In this document: in pieces, positions 9,201-12,764 of the stretch
Position numbering within the stretch: the first letter of the stretch is position 1
Layout: each line of letters opens with the position of its first letter
NCBI GenBank assembly: GCA_026770595.1
Contig: MU634377.1
Location: 1 to 12,764 of the forward strand
Reading direction: 5' to 3'
Length of the DNA: 12,764 bases
Source of the DNA: Ochromonadaceae sp. CCMP2298
Lineage: Eukaryota; Sar; Synurophyceae; Ochromonadales; Ochromonadaceae
Notes under the pieces: model-generated
Databases searched by the model: none
What the model was told of the DNA's origin: nothing
What the model saw: only the letters and a program-made list of their open reading frames with translations
Made by a program: the position numbers and the translations under genes

Positions 9201-10135
9201 CGGTGGAGTTCGTGGAGTACTCCAAGGACCGCCTGGCGTCCCCCAAGCGCGTCCTGTGCGCCTCACCCGAGCACTCCCTGCGCCTGTACGCCTGCCTGGC
9301 CCGCTTCTCCCACGTGATGGGCAACCCAGGGGAGGTGCAGGCAGTGGCAGAGGTGGCCAAGCGGCTAAACCTGCCCGCCCCGGGGGTGGGTGGGGGTGGT
9401 ATGGGATCCAGATCACAGTCAGTGGATGGCGTGGGTGGGAAAATGAGCAGTATGGGCGGGGGCGGGAGTATTGGCGGGGACGCCTCTCCTGGCTCTCCTG
9501 GTGCGGGTGCGGGTGCGACGTATCGGTTCGGCTCCATCAATTCTGTGGAATTCCCGCACATCAGCCAGAGCGAGGAGGAGGTGCTGGCAGCGGCGCAGGC
9601 TCGATTCAAACGCATATCTCTGGAAGAGGGGGGGGGTGCGGGGGGTAGAAGTGCGGGGACTGGGGGTCACTCGCCCACCTCCGCCTCTACTGACACATAC
9701 TACCGGCAGCTGGATGAGGCACTCTGGCGTCTAGTCTCAGACTGGCGCAATAACCACAACGCTTTGCTAAACCCCAGCCGCTGCTGCGCATGCCTGGTTA
9801 TCAACAACTCCCCCTACTTCGTGCAGGTGCGCGAGATCGAGCTAAAGAGCGGCCTTAACTACCTCGTCATGGGCGCGGGCGACGGCTACGACGCAGACTC
9901 GCGCTCGCTCTCAGGCGGCGGCGGCGCAGCAGTATTCTTCGCCTACGGTGGCGCCCCCTCGCTGACCAACCTGGCGCACGTGAAGCTCTCCCTCTTCACT
10001 TCTGCCTTTAACGCGGAGCAAAGCACGCGCAAGGACCGGTCTTCCGTCACGAACCACTCGGGCTTCCACGCAGGCTACCTGGAGAAAAACCAGACCGACT
10101 ACTGGTCTAAGTCGGTCATCGTCATCAAAAGCTAG
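242..10135 (+). CDS. VPS13: VPS13-family bridge-like lipid transfer protein (intronless, 3297 aa)
   Basis: VPS13 proteins are rod-shaped bridges at organelle contact sites that move bulk phospholipid along a hydrophobic groove. The chorein N-terminus is residues 1-~110, and a second conserved block lies near 200-330. The bridge carries the family signature LLLLEDPT (1242-1249). The VAB/SHR-BD adaptor-binding domain spans ~1520-2300. Its six modules are marked by N1526, N1764, N1881, D1984, N2124 and N2275; the fourth has Asp where Asn is usual. Then come the VPS13_C block (~2380-2660, with FFFETLVIHPIKI from 2600), the ATG2_C-like amphipathic region (~2673-2870, GKPAGLYKNIGSGVQDFF and LVTKPYKEGKKAGALGF) and a PH-like domain (~2901-3030). 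A Gly-rich linker (~3048-3145) and an unidentified domain (~3183-3297) follow. Low-complexity insertions lie near 449-540, 786-797, 854-873, 2248-2263 and 2470-2500. No signal peptide is seen. An in-frame stop nine bases upstream supports this start. The length is normal for the family, but a 9.9-kb intronless ORF is unusual. Confidence 0.97.
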   Translation: MAKSLLLNVLVDVLGNYVEGLSKENLKVGVWSGTIELHNLKLRATALDDLNLPIKVERGSLKRLQVKIPWANLESKPVTVILDGIYLQAGPLDLHDLKPEDSQRMILSLKRKRIQEAEQRIMAMVRAEDIHAKAKKVTYIQQLTTKIIDNLEVVLTNVHIRYEDAVSIPRQIFSCGVTIESISLNTTDANWSPAFVSRGARLKETAIHKLGTMENFALYWNTSIDCTADLSPTQWEDRMRSLVYRSEEVAVPVPETMLHMLAPPSRYSMQVVHRETATETTPNLDVTLESTTLPFYLRDDQFQQLRTIGAHFADLDRRKLLITHRPPQRPTQDPRGWWHYAYSLITGRDSICQNKFVMATACLRARGEYTAYCRKKLVRQELLDFAADESAAYLEELEKIKAIEESLPLSALLAFCQVAASEAVLEVSRLRADTALMKSYLDSQAAPVKTSFWGYTKKEAGGGAGAGAGIATPKKSMFGSMFGSKSKTEKAADKAEKADKAKGAPKEDWSETGSVTSEDEADERLMDDISSMLEKYSQEASAAEDGSFTLQARLKTSMLLTVQTADEPIALLLMTLRSLVEMRHGNPRVVMEMDNFSLEDLISPSPIHRHIISAIQGQGRRNSGYVEGSSVERGRADEGVTIPPIDEESGDVPFALCFESDGKGALLRLKAMPLRIVLNEKCVNKLLQVVSSPTQTNLRLRSMQDFTAEIGLPSAMLTTVCMEVYAPTFIVPEEFDVDGGCLLLDTGKLRINGSLGPDGMSWDVLLLAVNVGMPLSMTESKSGGIEGTEGTETETAYLVQPFDVVLSARMSPLGKADIIVDVAVTPYIIAQLDAEKIVRLKIVLDAVLRSVAAPVPPPSSPRSPRSPSSTATTAVVSVLTPLLDARLTQSLTEGPDIHRSKILLSLAIPLAKVCLHIGPGHTAELSLSSIEIVVLKRALDMSIELDWSNIALTDSKRPIQYRSILWTEVPGEGAPSLRGAKVPKFSMLTMSSPQSPHFTGNQSEIRLVFQHLYAGIDDVSTLRYVPFMSHIIGHYNAYMAREHAPVPMQGGGARRSAPLARFAGSLVSFSMQSVSMTLLQDVGAVPGAAYEDAFKAELTELAVRMEASTEVQKEVHLRIRSFDIKDVRETSSAFVFNTLLQKNTLLLPSLATQSGDILTLTLKQEKILTLVEVLLQDVTSYVSVDIILSFVESILANAGAFSQVLAALNDDRLINELASLRPVQVAENKSLSLVLRVVNPRLLLLEDPTKATTKAIVSDCGIVFSLMKDTTCEGGLVEVRDSLHCALQDASVFVSSNLAENLIPHKIVSPTGLDVHMQRQSTNGIATSALLTVSSEDIRCRVSINDIVLTISILARAKLNKSKRAQGQGQEPQGRSNAQEQVPQSLTVLNLRLQLGAISVVLLNDIRNQNLPMLRCVLEGADFKADGARDLTGDGSWVMGADYYNALLARWEPILESWSPDLSFIRDTNGSEFTVSTAGAMQLNVTGTMCKCVFTSVALVSKLAEDAREREVTGSSRGRPPLLVRNELGIPIELRDSRTQQSLGVLGSEPFAVPAYEMEQVGSWKDRAQLPSFPDLFDLYLDARLPVLQAPLAATKPRSYQFHPHVRGKRNLQSEPIIEEVFENERYYPLRMFWGAPWTDVSDPPRWTDSRAVKGNSPQEVRLPEGWVWLDPAWRLDVGIVGVETDKEGWFCAANFASLSSLKAKRRVQDTLDVVRRRRWVRTRAPRKSPEGEVVKPIPVLWEVHVNGDESREVVISSGLSVHNACGADLEVEMLGAESKVMEETAEHMFAVDQDCTEYVPSAIASFDHVRIRRRVSGASHGWTERVCCRLKTDEISKVFTSLKRVSSGDASGAFTFYTVFVEQRGRQVMISVSPVVTLCNALPCMVCVTFANRDSGEVAVVEPGDVSGTSRVSVDKPLDLSLAIGSYSSLSAVKFSKLGKETVVWLKSAEAGAEELLCVTVKLATSELGVQQLSVYSVYLLVDQSDCAIVIKSDTSETPSPAGLISQSEFVDRKSYQNEGKFLRRSIVEQLAECPDIKPAWTAGLGGVTMFQAGGENRIALGVNCGGGWLDLSLDSLDANKSAVEVEDENSKRGYRLALSVAPLLGPLGVRVLRVAPCFMVVNYMDEGIDFLHPTMETWDPERIFAVPPKASRSWHRPAVYPGTAMRLRCESSAPSVGCVDINEIGTTLMVLPRKEAKPGLLIVAHVEVKFSDPADPSYITVVIWRSAATPAEGTGSLGDAVSMSSVGEGVVAVAGAGGAGSINTSIVGLSIRNDSQVPLLVTQDGVADLFKTKLPGTAKKFELQCDPGQWLPYGWTDCAAGSSLLITAGSSVLVVDTLVVNTLIPMGDLGVVVKTWGNGKVVHVIAPDKFSNHLVDTPNLDIDLRSKDLRLKLVFKTIGVSLMAERPLRKEFLSIYVENFEVVLHKLQQSAYENAMTNLEVSARDVHCDNYSETCVYPVLLTSINSDQRIRAEKRRRRDRGDMQDQDSDTTSDVNDEYKDFLQFSLASEVPRGQTAVVLKYVAFRMLELKLAVDSSSILLFLMDVQKDLEPSLYLLDEADKHAQRKYLAQFNASTLSAQLDSSVDVEGVFLKAQAHKFFFETLVIHPIKITATFAPTALPPTQQPPHHTSGLRLLQDVAVTMEDVQVRISSFIVRNAMESTASMRQRIVAKTVAELKSQVISLAGNFLGSLTFLGKPAGLYKNIGSGVQDFFYEPYLGSMESPSAFVLGLGKGTGSLISGVASGVLTSAATIVGTATGTVASVASGVAGLGGGDRYMRRREETQRAAKVAQGGVLGGLQAGGESMFSGVYSGVSGLVTKPYKEGKKAGALGFVKGIGLGLVGVATRPVLGITDGISNVAAGFTQQLQQSSGAPAVASHARPARALERADPQDGSNASLLLVPLNLWACEGQKYVLRKALERSYKDAFLASASLGFQAAPGRPPEAPCGVVLSERYLFLLNRQQHKVWEIPCPELSHILLGGDGRTVEFVEYSKDRLASPKRVLCASPEHSLRLYACLARFSHVMGNPGEVQAVAEVAKRLNLPAPGVGGGGMGSRSQSVDGVGGKMSSMGGGGSIGGDASPGSPGAGAGATYRFGSINSVEFPHISQSEEEVLAAAQARFKRISLEEGGGAGGRSAGTGGHSPTSASTDTYYRQLDEALWRLVSDWRNNHNALLNPSRCCACLVINNSPYFVQVREIELKSGLNYLVMGAGDGYDADSRSLSGGGGAAVFFAYGGAPSLTNLAHVKLSLFTSAFNAEQSTRKDRSSVTNHSGFHAGYLEKNQTDYWSKSVIVIKS
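1622..1648 (+). repeat. G-run tandem repeat inside VPS13 (G-quadruplex-type motif)
   Basis: Five G-runs of 5, 4, 4, 4 and 3 bases are separated by loops of only 1-2 bases, built from a GGGGCT hexamer. In the protein this encodes a Gly/Ala stretch starting at residue 461. It begins a charged, probably disordered insertion (about residues 449-540) rich in Lys, Ala, Glu and Asp, with two MFGS copies. The base pattern fits the usual G-quadruplex rule on the coding strand, so the transcript could fold there too. Whether it does is untested. Confidence 0.7.
2819..2845 (+). repeat. Three tandem 9-nt units encoding Ser-Pro-Arg inside VPS13
   Basis: Three consecutive 9-base units of the form AGCCCCAGA (the last ends AGT) encode SPR, SPR, SPS. 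They sit in a Pro/Ser/Thr-rich stretch spanning about residues 854-873. The stretch is flanked by ordinary bridge sequence, so it is probably a flexible, surface-exposed loop. SP and SPR motifs are possible proline-directed kinase sites, but that is inference only. The copy number could vary between strains. Confidence 0.75.
9382..9667 (+). repeat. Gly-rich low-complexity linker with poly-G tracts at the VPS13 C-terminus
   Basis: This part of the VPS13 reading frame encodes two Gly/Ser-rich segments around a more ordered, charged piece (containing SQSEEEVLAAAQARFKR, a likely helix). At the DNA level it is full of G-runs, including nine consecutive G at 9628-9636 and six at 9640-9645. It separates the PH-like domain from the extra C-terminal domain, so it is best read as a flexible tether. 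The long homopolymers make it prone to slippage and sequencing error, yet the frame stays open through all of them. Confidence 0.8.
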
Positions 10136-10459
10136 GTACTCTTGTGACTACACCGTAGGACTTCATTTACATTTTCACATTAATGTGCACATAATCCGAT
10201 TCACTTGATCCGATTTAGAAAGGACTATTCTCCCAATGTGCACAGGATTCCGACAAAGCAGCTATAGTAACTTATATACATTAAAAGCAAATGCAGCGTC
10301 AAAATCAAAGGGAAAAATGCGCACCAACAGTGCTTCACATATTATTTGAGCAGTTAAAAGCATAGCGTGTTTCACATTGGTGCACATTTGACTTGTGACG
10401 CCGATATCTCGATATTGTAAACAAAATTACAACTTTAAAAAAGAATTCTGCTCCCGTTT
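10136..10459. other. AT-rich spacer between convergent genes (shared 3' region)
   Basis: No gene is visible here. The spacer joins the stop of VPS13 (+) and the stop of the middle gene (-), so it must hold both 3' UTRs and both poly(A) sites. There is no AATAAA on the plus strand. A perfect 12-bp palindrome, CACATTAATGTG, lies at 10176-10187. The decamer AATGTGCACA occurs at 10182-10191 and 10235-10244, and a near-inverted copy (GGTGCACATT) lies at 10379-10388. The motif TTCACAT also recurs several times. I know of no function for these motifs. Base composition changes sharply from the GC-rich coding sequence on both sides. Confidence 0.7.
10415..10432. terminator. Candidate bidirectional poly(A) signal: TTGTAA-N6-TTACAA inverted repeat
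   Basis: TTGTAA at 10415-10420 is followed after six bases by its reverse complement, TTACAA, at 10427-10432. TGTAA can therefore be read on both strands. TGTAA is the poly(A) signal known from chlorophyte green algae; whether this organism uses it is unknown. On the minus strand the motif lies about 30-40 bases after the stop of the middle gene, a suitable distance. On the plus strand it lies about 280 bases after the VPS13 stop. In AT-rich DNA this pattern could arise by chance, so the call is tentative. Confidence 0.3.
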
Positions 10460-11681
10460 TTATGCTCGCTTGCGACGCTTCGAAGGCCTCGAGTCCTCCA
10501 GCCCCCCCTGCGCCGCGCGGAAGAGCTTGCTCATCTCCTTCACGTACTGCACATCGCCGCAGGAGAACTCGGAACCTCTCAGCCGTCCGCAGAGCTCAGG
10601 CAGCGCTGTGAAGCATATAGTGGCCACGGAGTCAACGACAAAGGCCCCCGGGATGCAGGCACGCACGACGGCGAATTGCCGCGCGCACTGCTCCACGAGC
10701 GTCGCAAGAATGGCCTGCTGTCTCTCCAGATCCTCCGGCGAGGCAGCCGCAAGCACCTGGGCTGGCGCTGCAGGCTCCTCTGCCCTCTTGCTGACGACCA
10801 GCTCCATGGCAGAGGCATGCAGCGCGCGGAGCCCCTTGCGGATTCCTTTCAGCCGATGCTGGGTGCTCTGTTTGGCGCCATTCGCCCCCCCCAGCAGCTG
10901 TGAGTTGTCATTTCTGCCGGGACGCGGGACAGCTGCGGCAGGGGGGGGCACAGGCTCTGGGGCTGGAGGGGCGTAATCGTTGGCGCGGAATTGGGGTGAG
11001 GAGATATGCTGCTCGGCCCAGTCCGTCTGGCTCCAGCGCGCGGCTAGCCCATCGAGCGCCTGCTGCACTTCGCATAGGTGCAGCCAGCAGTCAGCCCCCC
11101 GGTCCTCTGCGATGGTGCTGAAGTGCTCCTGCAGGTCGTCGAAGGCCCTCTCCGCCGCTTCGACGTCCCCGCCGCGCATGAACAGCCCAGCCTGGTGGGG
11201 GGAGATGTGCGATAAGAGGTGGGGGTGCGAGTAGCAGTGTGTGTATACCTACCTTAACTATGGCTTCCTCGCTCTCCCTGATCATATTCGCGTGCCGCTG
11301 CAAGACCACAGCAGCCTTCGCCTCTGCTTCGCTGTTTGCCTCTTTGCGCTTCTGCTTCGCCGTCTTCTTCGACTCAGACAGCGGGTACTCGTCGGGGTAC
11401 AGAATCCGCTTCACATCGGTCATAGATACTCGCCTCGGCGAGTACCTCGCAACCATCTCTCCGTGGAAGAGCACGAGGAAGGCATCGGGGTCGCGCGCCC
11501 ATTTAGCTCGTGTGCGCCTCTCATCCTCCTGGAAGTTACCTTTGATCTCCTTGCGCTGCGCAGTTGTCAGATTGTGCTGCAGACGCGGCTTGTAGGGAGG
11601 TGGTAACAGCTGGACCGGCATGGGCTCGACGCTGCTGGAGCTCTGCCCAACTCCAGGCTCCTCGAATTCACCAGTGGTCAT
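10460..11681 (-). CDS. Unrecognised two-exon protein with basic C-terminus (386 aa)
   Basis: I do not recognise this protein. Exon 1 is 11681-11253 (143 codons) and exon 2 is 11191-10460 (243 codons plus TAA). Splicing out 11192-11252 joins K143 to A144 in phase 0 and carries the frame through AGLFMRGGDVEAAERAFDDL, which reads as one continuous Ala/Glu-rich helical region. The ATG is the first after an in-frame stop at 11736-11738 and has A at -3. Features in order: a Pro patch (LLPPPYKP, ~25-32), a charged block and a compact FLVLFHGEMVARY segment (~68-80), a Lys-rich stretch (~104-114), the helical region (~113-195), a Pro/Ala linker (~216-236), a second helical region (~250-320) and the basic tail RPSKRRKRA, which resembles a nuclear localisation signal. 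The helical part around the junction looks faintly TPR-like, but I cannot assign a family. A nuclear protein is a reasonable guess. It is convergent with VPS13. Confidence 0.8.
11192..11252 (-). other. Spliceosomal intron (61 nt, GT-AG, phase 0)
   Basis: Read on the minus strand, exon 1 ends in AAG and the intron opens with GTAGGT, a near-perfect donor. It closes with a C-rich tract followed by CACCAG. Removal connects two separate reading frames exactly, and retention would shift the frame because 61 is not a multiple of three. A weaker alternative donor (GTATAC) lies four bases downstream but would break the frame. I did not identify a convincing branch point. Confidence 0.85.
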
Positions 11682-12056
11682 TGTCAGTGAAGGAACTATG
11701 ATCTCTAAGCACTCGTAGCTCCAACAAGTTGTTCTCTAACTTACAACAAGTGATTGAAATGTTGAACTTATGGCACAATTCCATGGAATTGGCTTTGAGA
11801 GCGTGTGTGGGGGCAAATTTGGCGAAAATGGGCTCTCCACTTTTGTTGTGCCACAAAACATTGCGCTTAAATCACATATTTATCATATTGTAAACCCTAA
11901 ACAAAAGAAACAAAAACTGAATCACGATAAAACAAGCCACTCTGCAAACTCCAGACAATGATTGTCTCTTCAAACCATTTCCTTCAGAGCCTTCATTCTT
12001 GGCGCGCTGCTGCAGGAGTTCCGTTGTGGGAGTGGACGAGCAGTTGTTGTGGCTGA
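11682..12056. promoter_or_regulatory. AT-rich divergent spacer, presumed promoter of the middle gene
   Basis: The spacer separates the start of the minus-strand gene from the LRR gene remnant on the plus strand. It should hold the promoter of the middle gene and perhaps the lost or unrecognised 5' end of the LRR gene. Short frames of about 60 codons exist on both strands but look non-coding. An ATG at 11958-11960 opens a 32-codon frame, in the same phase as the LRR sequence, that ends at TGA 12054-12056. I see no clear TATA element for either gene. The notable structure is the palindrome at 11776-11791. Confidence 0.5.
11776..11791. repeat. Perfect 16-bp palindrome
   Basis: CAATTCCATGGAATTG is identical to its reverse complement over all 16 bases, with no spacer. 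It lies about 95 bases upstream of the start codon of the minus-strand gene, within the divergent spacer. A dimeric regulator could bind such a site, but nothing here identifies one. A 16-base perfect palindrome is uncommon by chance in a window of this size, though AT-rich sequence makes it somewhat more likely. Confidence 0.6.
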
Positions 12057-12764
12057 TTACCTCGTCTTGGTCATCGCTTCCGTGCCGAGCCGCTCTGCAC
12101 AGCCTGCAGAAGGAGAGAGGCCATCTCGGATTTGATCACGGACCTCCCTGAGGCGCTGCGAAGCAAGCTCATCACCCAATGGCTAAAGATGGATGACATC
12201 TGCAGACTGGACACCACTTACTGCAACAAGAGCAGTCGACCTGTGCTACTCGGGACGATGAAGTAGGACGAAGTGGTTATCTCGCAACCCGTCGAATTAT
12301 GGTTCGATGAGCTGTCGTGGATGGTCGCACGTGGCATTCGCGCATCGCACGTTAACATCTCTCAGCAAGAGAACGTCATTTCTCAATCGCAAATTGTAGA
12401 GAACGTCATTTCTGAAAGACATCTCGAGCTGTTGCAGATTATAGATATTTCAGGCCGCCACCTCAGGACTTTGAACATAAATTGCAGCGATGCAGCATTT
12501 GGCAGTCACCAAGTCTCAATGGATGTTGCGCTCCGCTGCAGTAACCTGTCAGACCTGACCATACAGAACCTATGCGGAGAAGCTGGTGCTATGGCTCTAC
12601 GCTGCATCCTCAACTGCTGCAAATCTCTGCGCAAGCTAACACTGGAGTATGGTTGCGAAGGACTCCGGATCGCATTTTTGGGGCTGAGCTGTCCTGCGTT
12701 GGAAATCCTGGACACGGGAGGTGACGATATTGACAGTCGTGCAATGACCATGGTACTGAGTGCG
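12057..12764 (+). pseudogene. Leucine-rich-repeat (CC-LRR type) gene remnant, interrupted and cut by the window edge
   Basis: One frame reads as protein to the window end, broken only by TAG at 12264-12266. The part before the stop contains DLPEALRSKLITQWLKMDD (from 12141), which looks like an N-terminal F-box-like or adaptor segment of LRR proteins. The part after it continues in the same frame with SQPVELWFDELSWMVARGI. It then enters Cys-containing leucine-rich repeats such as CSNLSDLTIQNL, CKSLRKLTLEY and CPALEILDTGG, the pattern of GRR1/AMN1-like LRRs. Upstream the frame closes at TGA 12054-12056 with no ATG before the recognisable sequence. The next ATG after the TAG is 12321. Continuity across the TAG argues for a recent nonsense change rather than two genes. 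Alternatives are an undetected intron, a sequencing error or a shorter gene starting at 12321. The 3' end lies outside the window. Confidence 0.6.
12368..12413 (+). repeat. 30-nt-period partial tandem duplication in the LRR remnant
   Basis: The 16-base string AGAGAACGTCATTTCT occurs at 12368-12383 and again at 12398-12413, exactly 30 bases apart. In the reading frame this gives ENVIS twice with a period of ten residues, just before the first clear leucine-rich repeat. The identical bases suggest a recent in-frame duplication within this gene copy. Confidence 0.8.

Noticed and set aside
11668-11961. Two short frames of about 62 codons on opposite strands in the divergent spacer
   Set aside because: They lie in AT-rich sequence, one overlaps the start of the middle gene, neither has domain-like composition, and both are of a length expected by chance.
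12263-12399. GTAGGA at 12263 as a donor site removing the TAG from the LRR gene
   Set aside because: None of the nearby AG acceptors I checked (ending 12365, 12369 or 12399) preserves the frame, and the removed stretch itself reads as normal protein of the same family.
12506-12751. Minus-strand frame of 81 codons under the LRR remnant
   Set aside because: Antisense shadow; the plus-strand frame shows clear leucine-rich repeats.

Overview
This is eukaryotic nuclear DNA, most likely from a GC-rich protist or alga. The evidence is a very long VPS13 (chorein-type lipid-transfer) gene, a neighbouring gene interrupted by a 61-nt GT-AG intron, AT-rich spacers between GC-rich coding blocks, and no bacterial gene organisation. 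I could not fix the clade. A broken leucine-rich-repeat gene at the right edge looks like a member of an expanded family of the kind found in some algae and stramenopiles, but that is an impression only.

Layout, left to right. Positions 1-241 are the 5' leader of VPS13, with a possible 30-codon upstream ORF. Positions 242-10135 (+) encode one uninterrupted 3297-residue VPS13 protein. It has the chorein N-terminus, the long bridge, the six-module adaptor-binding (VAB/SHR-BD) domain, the C-terminal amphipathic region and a PH-like domain. These are followed by a Gly-rich linker and an extra C-terminal domain of about 115 residues that I cannot identify. Positions 10136-10459 form a short AT-rich spacer between two convergent genes. 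It holds a TTGTAA/TTACAA inverted repeat that could serve as a poly(A) signal on both strands. Positions 10460-11681 (-) encode an unrecognised 386-residue protein in two exons, with a basic C-terminus resembling a nuclear localisation signal. Positions 11682 to about 12056 are an AT-rich divergent spacer with a perfect 16-bp palindrome. From about 12057 to the right edge (+) lies a partial leucine-rich-repeat gene, interrupted by an in-frame TAG and with no start codon in its open frame. It is probably a pseudogene, or a gene whose model needs checking.

Nothing shows that the three genes work together. The VPS13 gene is a housekeeping membrane-contact-site lipid transporter. The middle gene is of unknown function, and the LRR fragment looks like a member of a fast-evolving family. 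I saw no mobile element, CRISPR array, rRNA or tRNA. The most notable points are the intronless 9.9-kb ORF, the extra C-terminal domain on VPS13, an Asn-to-Asp change in the fourth VAB module, and dense in-frame poly-G tracts.
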